Under the pieces are notes generated by a model. The model saw nothing but the letters and a program-made list of their open reading frames with translations. It ran no database searches and was not told where the DNA came from. Below, piece after piece: positions 50,326-58,918 of a stretch of DNA of 64,000 bases (position 1 is its first letter; each line of letters begins with the position of its first letter). The DNA is taken from assembly GCF_029109325.1 (NCBI RefSeq), contig NZ_JAQKQJ010000020.1, forward strand, positions 1 through 64,000, given 5' to 3'. A program made the translations under genes and the position numbers. This stretch comes from Nodosilinea sp. PGN35. GTDB lineage: Bacteria; Cyanobacteriota; Cyanobacteriia; Phormidesmidales; Phormidesmidaceae.

Positions 50326-52974
50326 ATGCCTGCCCCTGCCCCCGCTGCTTTTAACGCCTCAGGTGTCCCCTTTCTGCCGGAACTGCTGGCCCCGGCGGGC
50401 AGCTGGGACTGCGCCAAGGCCGCAGTCGAAAACGGGGCCGATGCGATTTATTTTGGCCTCGATCGCTTTAACGCCCGCATGCGGGCCGAGAACTTTACCG
50501 AGGCCGATCTACCGGAGCTGATGGCCTTTCTCCATCGGCGCGGGGTGAAGGGCTACGTCACGCTCAATACGCTGGTGTTTCCCTCCGAACTGGCGCAGGC
50601 CGCGCAATATCTCAAAACCATGATTGCCGCCGGGGTCGATGCGGTGATCGTGCAGGACATCGGCATCTGTCGGCTAATTCGCCACCTGTCACCCGATTTC
50701 CCCATCCACGGCTCGACGCAGATGACGGTGACCAGTGCCGCTGGGGTCGAGTTTGCCAAGGTGCTGGGCTGTCAGCTGGTGGTGCTGGCGCGGGAGTGCT
50801 CGATTAAAGACCTGACTAAAATTCAGGCGCAGATGGGCGATCGCAGTCTTACCCTGCCCCTAGAGGTCTTCGTCCACGGTGCTCTGTGCGTGGCCTACTC
50901 GGGTCAGTGCCTCACCAGCGAAGCCCTGGGCGGCAGGTCGGCCAACCGGGGCGAATGCGCCCAGGCCTGCCGCATGCCCTACGAGCTGATTGCCGACGGG
51001 GAGCGGGTAGATTTGGGCGATCGCGCCTACCTGCTCAGCCCGCAGGATCTCTCAGGTCTGGCTGTTTTGCCCGAACTGGTCAAAACCGGGGTGAGCTGCT
51101 TAAAAATTGAGGGCCGCCTCAAAGCACCGGAGTATGTGGCGAATGTGACGCGGGTGTATCGGCAAGCGTTGGATCGATTAGCGGTGGCGGGGGAACGTGG
51201 GGCTGGGGATCGGTTGGCGGCTGAGGCTGAGAGCCCGGCGCTGACCCACGCTACGGGGAACTCCAAAATCCAAAACCCAAAATCCAAAATTCCCATCACC
51301 CCATCACCCCATCTCCTCACCCCCCCATCATCGGCAGATCGCTACCAGCTCGAAATGGCCTTCTCCCGCGGCCTCTACACCGGCTGGTTTAAGGGCATCG
51401 ACAACCAAACCCTCGTCCACGCCCGCTTTGGCAAAAAGCGCGGGGTCTATCTGGGGGAGATCACCCGCGTCACCGACGACGCGGTATTTCTAAGCGCCCA
51501 GGCCCCCATTAAAGCGGGCGATGGGGTGGTGTTTGACGACGGCCACCCCGCAGACAAAGAGCAGGGGGGCCGCGTCTATCAGGTGGACGGGGTTGGTCAA
51601 GCAACCCGGCTCACCTTTGGCCGCGACGCCCTCAACCTGCGCCGCATCCACCCCGGCGACAAGCTGTGGAAAACCAGCGATCCGGCCCTGGATAAGGAAA
51701 TTCAGCAGACCTACAGCGGCGACCAGCCCAAATTTACCCGGCCCATCACCATTGAGGTCCATGGCGCGGTGGGGCAGGCGATGGTGGCGATCGCCCGCGA
51801 CAGCCAGGGCCACATCGCCCAGGCAACGTCCACTATGGTTCTGGTCGAAGCCCACTCAAAGCCGCTGACGGGCGATCGCCTAGCGCAGCAGCTGGGCCGC
51901 CTCGGCAACACCCCCTTCCATTTGGATGCCCTGAATAACCAGCTGGTAGGCAACGTTATGATCCCCGTCAGCGAGCTGAACCGCCTGCGGCGGGAGCTGG
52001 TGGAGCGGCTAGAGGAGCTGCGATCGCGCCCCCGTCCCTGGCACTTGAATGATGGAGCCACCCTGGGGAATCTATTGCCCCACCCACCCCTCCCTACTCC
52101 CCACCCACCCCTCTCTACTCCCCACCTCTCCACCCTCGTACGCACTCGTTCCCAACTCGCCGCCGCCACCGCCGCAGGCATCGAGACGATTTACTGCGAG
52201 TTCGAAAACCCCGCCGCCTACCGCGACGCTGTGGCCTGGTTTCGCAGCAATCGGGTCAGCGTAGCCCAGACTATCTGGGTCGCCCCGCCTCGCATTACCA
52301 AACCGCTGGAGACCTATATGCTCGACCAGGTGAAGCGGTCTGAGGCCGACGGCTACCTGGTGCGCAACTACGACCACCTGGCCTACTTTGCAGACCAGCG
52401 CTGCGTGGGAGATTTTTCGTTCAATGTGGCCAATGCCCTGAGCGCAGACTATCTGCTACACCGCTACGGGCTGGAGCGCGTGACGGCCTCCTATGACCTC
52501 AACGCCGATCAGCTGGTGGATTTGCTGCGCTCTGCCCCCGCCGCCTGGTTTGAAATGACCCTGCACCAGCACATGCCTATGTTTCACATGGAGCACTGCG
52601 TCTTCTGCGCCTTTTTGTCTGACGGCAAAGACTTTCGCGACTGTGGCCGCCCCTGCGAGAGTCAGCGGGTCAAACTGCGAGACAGAGTGGGCACCGAGCA
52701 CATTCTGCTGGCCGACGCGGGCTGCCGCAATACGGTCTTTAACGGCGTCGCTCAAACCGGGGCCGAGTATACCCAGCGGCTCATGCAGGCCGGGGCGCGG
52801 CACTTTCGGCTGGAGTTTCTAGACGAAAGCCCGGAGCAGATGACCAGGGCGATCGCCCAGTACCGCCAGCTCTTCACTGGAGCCATCAGCGGCAGCCAGC
52901 TCTGGCGTGACCTCAATTTGCAGAGCAAGCTCGGCGTCACCCGCGGGCCTCTAGACTCCAAACCCCAGCGCTAA
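50326..52974 (+). CDS. U32 family peptidase-like protein, 882 residues
   Basis: Large member of the U32 family, whose characterised members modify rRNA/ubiquinone (RlhA, UbiU/V) or act as collagenase-like proteins. The N-terminal ELLAPAGSWDCAKAAVENGA, VFVHGALCVAYSGQC with conserved cysteines, and CLKIEGRLKAPEYV are typical; Cys-rich HMEHCVFCAFL and FRDCGRPC near residue 755-778 suggest an Fe-S or metal site. Two low-complexity stretches (about residues 312-338 and 584-602) look like intergenic repeats inserted in frame; they sit between domains. Probably a functional RNA- or cofactor-modifying enzyme; the substrate is unknown. Confidence 0.88.
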   Translation: MPAPAPAAFNASGVPFLPELLAPAGSWDCAKAAVENGADAIYFGLDRFNARMRAENFTEADLPELMAFLHRRGVKGYVTLNTLVFPSELAQAAQYLKTMIAAGVDAVIVQDIGICRLIRHLSPDFPIHGSTQMTVTSAAGVEFAKVLGCQLVVLARECSIKDLTKIQAQMGDRSLTLPLEVFVHGALCVAYSGQCLTSEALGGRSANRGECAQACRMPYELIADGERVDLGDRAYLLSPQDLSGLAVLPELVKTGVSCLKIEGRLKAPEYVANVTRVYRQALDRLAVAGERGAGDRLAAEAESPALTHATGNSKIQNPKSKIPITPSPHLLTPPSSADRYQLEMAFSRGLYTGWFKGIDNQTLVHARFGKKRGVYLGEITRVTDDAVFLSAQAPIKAGDGVVFDDGHPADKEQGGRVYQVDGVGQATRLTFGRDALNLRRIHPGDKLWKTSDPALDKEIQQTYSGDQPKFTRPITIEVHGAVGQAMVAIARDSQGHIAQATSTMVLVEAHSKPLTGDRLAQQLGRLGNTPFHLDALNNQLVGNVMIPVSELNRLRRELVERLEELRSRPRPWHLNDGATLGNLLPHPPLPTPHPPLSTPHLSTLVRTRSQLAAATAAGIETIYCEFENPAAYRDAVAWFRSNRVSVAQTIWVAPPRITKPLETYMLDQVKRSEADGYLVRNYDHLAYFADQRCVGDFSFNVANALSADYLLHRYGLERVTASYDLNADQLVDLLRSAPAAWFEMTLHQHMPMFHMEHCVFCAFLSDGKDFRDCGRPCESQRVKLRDRVGTEHILLADAGCRNTVFNGVAQTGAEYTQRLMQAGARHFRLEFLDESPEQMTRAIAQYRQLFTGAISGSQLWRDLNLQSKLGVTRGPLDSKPQR
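51259..51333. repeat. Repeat-derived insertion within the U32 gene
   Basis: AATCCAAAACCCAAAATCC-type and CATCACCCCATCACCCCAT-type repeats encode NSKIQNPKSKIPITPSPHLL and flanks. The sequence looks like the intergenic repeats seen elsewhere in cyanobacteria (and TTTGGATTTTGG near 41910 on the opposite strand). It stays in frame and lies before FSRGLYTGWF, where family members normally have a short loop. Confidence 0.75.
52081..52122. repeat. 21-bp tandem repeat within the U32 gene
   Basis: Two 21-bp units (52081-52101 and 52102-52122, one mismatch) encode a 7-residue repeat HPPLPTP / HPPLSTP. The unit resembles the C/T-rich intergenic tract near 34000. It lies at a domain junction, so the protein fold may tolerate it. 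Confidence 0.85.
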
Positions 52975-53447
52975 TTCAACAGGCTGTCAATGTCTTGGTC
53001 GCGCAGGTAGCCCACCAGCATGGGGCTAACGCCTGAAACTAAGGTGATAAACACCACAATGATTAGCTGTCCCAGACTCAGACTGCCCAGCAGATCGGGC
53101 AGGGCAATGCTGCTGGTGGCCCCTTGAGCGCCAATAAACCAGGCGTTGCAGGTCAGCGATGTCCACAGGTCTACCGCAACCGCCATCAGCCACACCAGCC
53201 GCAGCCCTAAAAGCGGCAGCCCAAAGGGGCTGTAGCGCTGCCGCCGCTGCCAGATGGGGCGCGTGGAAAAATTAAAGGCCACCACGATCAGCGTGCCGAT
53301 GATGGCCAGGCTAATGGCAACTAGATTGCGACTGTCTAGAATGAGCAGGATGCCCAGCAGCGTGGTGATCAAATCCCACACGGTGCTAAGCTGCAGCGCG
53401 GCTAAAAGAACCAGTTTGCGCAGGCTCACAGGCCGAGACTTTTGCAC
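52971..53447 (-). CDS. Four-helix membrane protein, unknown function
   Basis: A 158-residue protein with hydrophobic segments near 20-36, 40-58, 82-98 and 120-145. Not recognised. GTG start (MQKSRPVSLRKLVLLAALQL). Its stop overlaps that of the U32 gene, convergently. Hydropathy and length support a real membrane protein. Confidence 0.7.
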   Translation of the reverse strand: MQKSRPVSLRKLVLLAALQLSTVWDLITTLLGILLILDSRNLVAISLAIIGTLIVVAFNFSTRPIWQRRQRYSPFGLPLLGLRLVWLMAVAVDLWTSLTCNAWFIGAQGATSSIALPDLLGSLSLGQLIIVVFITLVSGVSPMLVGYLRDQDIDSLLN

Positions 53448-53775
53448 AGTATCGCAACCCCCCTAAAGTTAAGACACAGTAGCGGTGCCAGCTGAGAAAA
53501 GCGCGCAGTCAGTTGGGTCGATGCAGTTGGGTCGATGCAGGGTTGAGGTTGAACGGGGATACGGCCTCGGCACGCTGGCTGCACAGCCAATATGCTCAAA
53601 TTTAGCTGCCGTCTGCGATAAACGTCGCGATCGCGATAGGTTTCTTTCAGGTTCGTTGCGGATGTTTAGAATTGGCTGCCGGGTATGGGTGCGGGCCGCT
53701 GGCCATGTTGCCCGCCTGGTTTGGATAGAATGCAGGGCATACTGACTCTAAACCCATAGGTTCTCTGTAGGCGGT
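53448..53775. promoter_or_regulatory. Intergenic region between two divergent genes
   Basis: A 328-bp gap with a 14-bp tandem repeat at 53510-53537. It should hold promoters for the membrane-protein gene and the gene at 53776. No gene is supported; the open frame 53485-53745 is probably chance. Confidence 0.45.
53510..53537. repeat. 14-bp tandem repeat
   Basis: CAGTTGGGTCGATG is repeated exactly at 53510-53523 and 53524-53537, with CAG following as the start of a third copy. Location is upstream of both divergent genes. Confidence 0.85.
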
Positions 53776-54405
53776 ATGGCGATTAAACCTATTCAGTACG
53801 AAATGCTGCTCTCGGTCTGTACCGACCACGAGGGGGCTTTAGAGCTGCTCAAGCGCCATCGCCCTTACCTGGAGGCCGTGCCCAGCATGCGGCGGCCTGA
53901 GGAGAGCGTGATCACGCTGCCGCTGCCCAATGTGCGCGTGCGCGATGGGGTACACCTCAACCCCCACGGGCAAACCATTACCTCTGGATCCGTAGTGACC
54001 CTGCCCTGCGATGTCGCTCTGCTGATGTGCGACCCGGAGTGGAAAATTAAGACCGGCGTGGAAATTTTTGTCTACATCCACCGCCCCCAAGAAGACTTTT
54101 CTGACCTGCTAATGCGCTGGCGGCACACGCAGATTTTGGTCGATCGCGGCTACGAGTGGCTGCTGCCCCAGCGCTACGAGCACCTGCTCAGCGACGGCAC
54201 CGACAAAACCCACCCCCTGTTTGTGGTGTTTCCTGAAACGCCGGGGCACATTCTCCAGGGCCTGCGCGGGGCGGGGCTACCCACGGTGCTGCTGCCCTTT
54301 GACGCCGAGGCTGAGGCCGCCGAGGCTCCCAGCACCCTAGAAATAGGCGACATGCCCGAGCTCGACGACATCGACACCAGCGCCCTAGAATCGCCCGATG
54401 AGTAA
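53776..54405 (+). CDS. Conserved cyanobacterial-type protein, unknown function
   Basis: A 209-residue soluble protein with no recognised domain. It contains SGSVVTLPCDVALLMCDPEW near residues 74-93 and an acidic C-terminal tail (LEIGDMPELDDIDTSALESP). Its last 8 bp overlap the start of the GT39 gene, so the two are translationally coupled and may work together. Confidence 0.75.
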   Translation: MAIKPIQYEMLLSVCTDHEGALELLKRHRPYLEAVPSMRRPEESVITLPLPNVRVRDGVHLNPHGQTITSGSVVTLPCDVALLMCDPEWKIKTGVEIFVYIHRPQEDFSDLLMRWRHTQILVDRGYEWLLPQRYEHLLSDGTDKTHPLFVVFPETPGHILQGLRGAGLPTVLLPFDAEAEAAEAPSTLEIGDMPELDDIDTSALESPDE

Positions 54406-55975
54406 GCGCTGGGATTTCTTTCAGTCTCCCGTTTGGGCCTGGGGACGCTGGTTTGTGCTGGGGTTTTTGGCGCTGCGGGTGGGGTTTTGGCTGACGGCCT
54501 TCCCCAACCCCGACGAAGCCTACTACTGGCTGTGGGGGCAGCGACCGGGCTTTTCGTACTACGACCACCCGCCCTTTCACGCCTGGGTGCAGGGTCTGTT
54601 TGGGGCGGTGCTGGGCCAATCGCCCTTCGTGCTGCGGCTGCCCAACGTCATCAGCAGCGGCATTTTGGGGGTCACGCTCTACCGCATCTGTCGCTACCTC
54701 TACGGCGATCAGGCCCGCGATCGCACCTGGCTGGTCATTTTGCTGGGGCTGTCGTCGCCCCTGTTTTTTTGGTACCTGGGGCTGGCCTGGCACGACCACT
54801 GGCTGGTGACCCTGGCGGTGGTCAGCAGTTTTTTATTCGTCCGCTACGTCGATAGCGCCGTGGAAAATCCCGGTCGGGGTAGCGGTCGCGACCTCTACGG
54901 TGCCGCCGTTTTTCTGGGCCTGGCGGGGCTGTGTAAGTACAACGCGGTGTTTGTGGGGCTGGGCTTTTTGGCCCTGATTTTGGCGGATAGACGGCACTGG
55001 TCGGTGCTGCGCGATCGCCGCCTCTACCTGGCCCTGGGCCTGCTCTTACTGGTGCTGTCGCCAATTTTGATCTGGAATCTTCAGCACGACTTTTTTTCGT
55101 TTCGGTTTTACCGCGATCGCACCGCCGGGGGCGGCCTTAGCCTCAATCTGCTTCAGCCCGTGGTGTTTTTAGCGCTGTGCGGTCTGATTCTCGGCCCCAT
55201 CCAGTCGTGGAGCATCGTCCGGCTGCTCCGGCGGCGGGGGCAGACCGCGACAGTGCGGGCATCCTGCTATCCGGCCCTGGCCCTGGGGATCTTTGGCCTG
55301 TCTACCGCAGCGTTTACAGCCCTGTCCACTGTGTCTGTGGCGCTGTTTTACTGGAATATTTTGGCCTACCCGCTGCTGTTTCCCCTGCTGAGCGACCAGT
55401 TTTACCGACCGGAGGCAAAGCCAGCGCGGGCTGGGCAGCTGGCGATCGCCCAAGCCCTGGGCCTGTTTGCCGCCACGGCCCTAGTCACCTACTACACCGT
55501 GATTCCCCTGGGCGTGTTTTTCGGTGCCGTAGACCCCGATGGGGCCGCGCTCTTTGGCTGGCCCCAGGTGGCCCAGGCCGTAACCACCCAGGCCGCCGAC
55601 CTAGAAAATCCCCTGCTGCTCACCACCGACTACCGTTCGGCCTCGGCCTTGGCCTACGCCCTCAACGACCCCGAGGTGCTGGCCATCTCCGGTCGCCTCG
55701 ACCAGTTTGACTTTTGGTACGATGCCCCCGCCCTTGAGGGACGCGACGCGGTGCTGCTGGGCGAAACCTGGCACCCCATCTGCCCTACCCATCTAGCCAT
55801 GTTCGAACGGGTTGATCCACCAGAAACCCTTGAGGTGCGCCGCTTTGGTCAGGTGCTGCAAACCTATGAACTAGTTCGGGGCTACGGCTTTAGAGCCGGG
55901 CCAGCGGGCTATCCCCTCAGCCCAGACTATCCCCTGGCGTTTACCACCGATGGAGAGCAGTGCCTACCAGAATAG
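54398..55975 (+). CDS. Glycosyltransferase family 39 (ArnT/PMT-like) membrane protein
   Basis: A 525-residue polytopic membrane protein. The N-terminal loop NPDEAYYWLWGQRPGFSYYD followed by HPPFHAW is the signature of GT39 enzymes that use a polyprenyl-phosphate sugar to glycosylate lipid or protein on the outer face of the inner membrane. About ten membrane segments follow, then a soluble C-terminal part. The acceptor is unknown. It overlaps the preceding gene by 8 bp. Confidence 0.88.
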   Translation: MSKRWDFFQSPVWAWGRWFVLGFLALRVGFWLTAFPNPDEAYYWLWGQRPGFSYYDHPPFHAWVQGLFGAVLGQSPFVLRLPNVISSGILGVTLYRICRYLYGDQARDRTWLVILLGLSSPLFFWYLGLAWHDHWLVTLAVVSSFLFVRYVDSAVENPGRGSGRDLYGAAVFLGLAGLCKYNAVFVGLGFLALILADRRHWSVLRDRRLYLALGLLLLVLSPILIWNLQHDFFSFRFYRDRTAGGGLSLNLLQPVVFLALCGLILGPIQSWSIVRLLRRRGQTATVRASCYPALALGIFGLSTAAFTALSTVSVALFYWNILAYPLLFPLLSDQFYRPEAKPARAGQLAIAQALGLFAATALVTYYTVIPLGVFFGAVDPDGAALFGWPQVAQAVTTQAADLENPLLLTTDYRSASALAYALNDPEVLAISGRLDQFDFWYDAPALEGRDAVLLGETWHPICPTHLAMFERVDPPETLEVRRFGQVLQTYELVRGYGFRAGPAGYPLSPDYPLAFTTDGEQCLPE

Positions 55976-56093
55976 ACACAAATCTCTGGCCATCGCGATC
56001 GCGGTGGCCAGAAAAACCGCCGCGCCCATTCCCCAAACCCCTCGCCCTCAGCCGCGATCGCTTCAGGGTTGTCCCATTGCCGCCACAATTCGC

Positions 56094-56175
56094 TAGAATA
56101 GGGATGCTCAAGCCCCTCGGGTTTGGGCTCCTTTAGCAGCAATGTTTTGGGAGGTGGGTCGAGGCCCACTTTTTT
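56094..56175 (+). promoter_or_regulatory. Candidate promoter and attenuator (or sRNA) upstream of rimP
   Basis: A good -10 TAGAAT lies at 56094-56099, predicting a start near 56106. The transcript would fold one hairpin (AGCCC...GGGCT, about 56111-56129) and then GTGGG-loop-CCCAC followed by six T (56154-56175), which looks like an intrinsic terminator 24 bp before the rimP ATG. This layout suits attenuation of the rimP-nusA-infB operon, which NusA could influence, or a separate ~70-nt RNA. It could also simply end the GT39 transcript. The call is from sequence shape only. Confidence 0.45.
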
Positions 56176-56198
56176 ATTGGCATTCTTTCGCGTATTAG

Positions 56199-56669
56199 AT
56201 GGTACATCCCCTTATTCCCCAGGTGCTTGAGCTGGTGGCCCCCGTTGCCCAAGAGCTAGGGCTAGAAGTGGTGGAAGCGGTTTTTCACACCAACCAGTCT
56301 CCGCCCGTGCTGCGCATTGACGTGCGCAGCTTAGAAAACGAAGACACCGGCCTGGACGACTGCGAAAAAATGAGCCAGGCCCTCGAAGCCGTGCTCGATA
56401 CCACCGACCTCATTCCCGACGCCTACGTGCTGGAAGTATCGAGTCCAGGGGTCTCTGCCGCCCTCGAAACCGATCGCGACTTTGTGGTATTCAAGGGGTT
56501 TATGGTTGAAGTTGCCCTGGCCGAAGCGCACAGGGGCAAAAAACAGTGGATCGGCCAGCTGGTGCGCCGCGACGACGAGGCCGTGGTGCTCAGCCAGAAA
56601 GGAAAATCTATTTCCCTACCCCGAAATCTGGTGCAGACGGTGGAGTTGAGCGACCAAAGCCCCGACTAG
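56199..56669 (+). CDS. rimP: Ribosome maturation factor RimP
   Basis: A 156-residue protein needed for 30S subunit maturation. Family features: an N-terminal alpha/beta part with LELVAPVAQELGLEVVEAVF, the acidic DDCEKMSQALEAVLD segment and VLEVSSPGVSAAL, followed by an SH3-like C-terminal domain. It is first in the rimP-nusA-rnpM-infB order found in many bacteria. Confidence 0.95.
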   Translation: MVHPLIPQVLELVAPVAQELGLEVVEAVFHTNQSPPVLRIDVRSLENEDTGLDDCEKMSQALEAVLDTTDLIPDAYVLEVSSPGVSAALETDRDFVVFKGFMVEVALAEAHRGKKQWIGQLVRRDDEAVVLSQKGKSISLPRNLVQTVELSDQSPD

Positions 56670-56750
56670 GCCAAGCCGCGCCCGATGCGTGCTGCCCCAG
56701 CCCAGCACAGATTATTGCCCAGCAGAATTATTGTCCAGAGGTGAGTGGTT

Positions 56751-58286
56751 ATGTCGTTAGTAAGTCTGCCAAATTTGCAGGAAATGATCGATGTCATTAG
56801 CCGCGAGCGCAACCTGCCCAAGCACGCGGTTGAAAATGCCCTGCGAGAGGCCCTGCTCAAGGGCTACGAGCGCTACCGCCGCACCCGCGAAATCGACACC
56901 CACTTCGACGAAGAATACTTCGACAACTTTGACATCGAACTCGATGTTGACGACTACGACGACCAGGGCTTTCGCGTGCTGGCCACCAAAACCATCGTTG
57001 ACGAAGTCACCAGTCAAGACCACGAAATTGCCCTGGCAGAGGTGCGCGAAGTCGCCCCCGAGGCCCAGGCTGGGGACACCGTGGTGCTCGATGTCACCCC
57101 CGACCAGCGCGATTTTGGCCGGATGGCGGCCATTCAAACCAAGCAGGTGCTGGCCCAAAAGCTGCGCGACCAGCAGCGCAAGCTCGTCCAGGAAGAATTC
57201 CAAGACCTAGAAGGCAGCATTCTCTCCGCGCGGGTGCTGCGGTTTGAGCGTCAGTCGGTGATTATGGCCGTCGTCAGCGGTGTGGGCCAGCCCGAGGTCG
57301 AAGCCGAGCTGCTCAAGCGCGACCAGTTGCCCAACGACAACTACCGGGCCAACGCCACCTTCCGCGTGGCGCTCAAAAAAGTCTCCGAAGGCTCCCACCG
57401 GGGCCCCCAGCTGCTCGTGTCGCGGGCCGACGCAGCCCTGGTGGTCGAACTCTTCACCAACGAAGTACCCGAAATTGAAGACGAAATCGTCCGCATTGTG
57501 GCCGTCGCGCGGGAGGCCAACCCCCCGTCGCGCTCCGTCGGCCCCCGCACCAAGATCGCGGTGGATACCCTAGAGCGAGATGTGGATCCGGTTGGTGCCT
57601 GCATTGGAGCGCGGGGGTCGCGCATTCAGGTGGTGGTCAACGAGCTGCGGGGCGAAAAAATCGACGTTATCCGCTGGTCCCCCGACCCGGCCACTTACAT
57701 CTCCAACGCCCTCAGCCCCGCCCGGGTAGACGAGGTGCGCCTGGTTAACCCCGACGATCGCCAGGCCCACGTGCTGGTGCCCGAAGACCAGCTCAGCTTA
57801 GCGATCGGCAAAGAAGGCCAAAACGTCCGTTTGGCGGCCCGCCTTACTGGCTGGAAGATCGACATCAAAGATTCGGGCAAGTACGACTACGAGGAAGAAG
57901 ATCGTAAGATTGCTGAGCTAGTGGCGGCCCGCGAAGAGGCGGCCCGCGAAGCCGCCGAGCTGGCGGCGGAGGAAGCTGAGGCAGCGGAATGGAAGGCGAA
58001 GGCCGCAGCAGAACGGGCCGCCGCTGAGGCCAGAGCAGCGGGTCTGGCGGTCGATGATCCCCCCGCCGAAGATGACGAGTTGGCGACTCCACCTCTGCCC
58101 GACGCTGAGTACGCCGCCGAGTCGGGGCCTGCCGCTGAAGCGCTTGGGTTTGAAGCGTCTACGGCTGAGGCCGCTGCGCTCGCCACCGCTGAAGACGAGG
58201 AGGTGTTAGAAGACGAGGAGGTGCTAGAAGACGCCTCCCTGGTGGACGACACCGACACTCCAGGGGCAAGCGTCGAGGAGGAATAA
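56751..58286 (+). CDS. nusA: Transcription termination/antitermination factor NusA
   Basis: About 511 residues. N-terminal domain (LPNLQEMIDVISRERNLPKH), S1 domain at about 135-200, two KH domains (GACIGARGSRIQVVVNELRG and VPEDQLSLAIGKEGQNVRLA) and an acidic, Ala/Glu-rich C-terminal extension with a near-exact repeat (EDEEVLEDEEVLED). NusA binds RNA polymerase and controls pausing and termination. The ATG at 56751 follows AGAGGTGA; a GTG at 56745 is also in frame. The extra tail replaces the acidic repeats seen in enterobacterial NusA. Confidence 0.96.
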   Translation: MSLVSLPNLQEMIDVISRERNLPKHAVENALREALLKGYERYRRTREIDTHFDEEYFDNFDIELDVDDYDDQGFRVLATKTIVDEVTSQDHEIALAEVREVAPEAQAGDTVVLDVTPDQRDFGRMAAIQTKQVLAQKLRDQQRKLVQEEFQDLEGSILSARVLRFERQSVIMAVVSGVGQPEVEAELLKRDQLPNDNYRANATFRVALKKVSEGSHRGPQLLVSRADAALVVELFTNEVPEIEDEIVRIVAVAREANPPSRSVGPRTKIAVDTLERDVDPVGACIGARGSRIQVVVNELRGEKIDVIRWSPDPATYISNALSPARVDEVRLVNPDDRQAHVLVPEDQLSLAIGKEGQNVRLAARLTGWKIDIKDSGKYDYEEEDRKIAELVAAREEAAREAAELAAEEAEAAEWKAKAAAERAAAEARAAGLAVDDPPAEDDELATPPLPDAEYAAESGPAAEALGFEASTAEAAALATAEDEEVLEDEEVLEDASLVDDTDTPGASVEEE

Positions 58287-58305
58287 GTTTTGGAGGAAGC
58301 CCCTT

Positions 58306-58668
58306 ATGCAACCCAACTATCGGCGCTGTGTCAGCTGTCGCCGAGTCGGGCCTAAAACCGACTTTTGGCGCGTGGTGAGGGTTTACCCCGACCGCTCGGT
58401 GCGCCTTGGCAATGGCATGGGGCGATCGGCTTACCTCTGCCCCCGGGCCGACTGCCTACGCCAGGCCCAAAAGAAAAGCCGACTGGGGCGCGCCCTAAAA
58501 GTCAACGTACCGGAGGAAATCTACCAGAGTCTCTGGAATCAGCTGGACGGCCCGGCGGCAGATGCCGCCCCTGTCATAGATCGCCCCCCGGCCCTCCCGG
58601 TTCTAACCGAGAGCACTGAGGAAAAAAATGTGTCGTCAGGAGACTTAACCAAAAATTTTTGCAACTGA
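58306..58668 (+). CDS. rnpM: YlxR-family RNA-binding protein
   Basis: A 120-residue protein of the YlxR/DUF448 family, whose Bacillus member (RnpM) binds RNase P RNA and modulates its activity. The motif CVSCRRVGPKTDFWRVVRV at residues 8-26 with the GRSAYLCP sequence near 46-53 is diagnostic. The basic N-terminal part is followed by a polar tail. A GGAGG site precedes the ATG. It lies between nusA and infB, the usual place. Confidence 0.92.
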   Translation: MQPNYRRCVSCRRVGPKTDFWRVVRVYPDRSVRLGNGMGRSAYLCPRADCLRQAQKKSRLGRALKVNVPEEIYQSLWNQLDGPAADAAPVIDRPPALPVLTESTEEKNVSSGDLTKNFCN

Positions 58669-58918
58669 ATCGTCTCTAGAGGCGATCCCTCTGAGATTCT
58701 GTTCATTGGGGAAGCAACTGATTACACTCATAGTATGGGTATCTGACTGGCCCCCCTGGGCGTCAGTAAACTTGCTTGAGGTCCCATGTCCACCTAGCCT
58801 TGGTTTACAATGCCATGCTAGGGCTAACGTATTCGTCAGAATGGTTTGATGTCGTTTTGTTGGACGAAGCAGGTTGGTTTATGTAAGTAACAAGCTTGAC
58901 TAGCGTAGGGAGATGTGG
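58669..58918. promoter_or_regulatory. Spacer between rnpM and infB
   Basis: A 250-bp gap with no gene. TAGGGAG at 58906-58912 is the ribosome site of infB. No terminator was seen, so read-through from rnpM into infB is likely, perhaps with an internal promoter. Confidence 0.5.

Noticed and set aside
53485..53745. 86-codon plus-strand frame between divergent genes
   Set aside because: It begins within the tandem repeat region, has no ribosome site and resembles no known protein.
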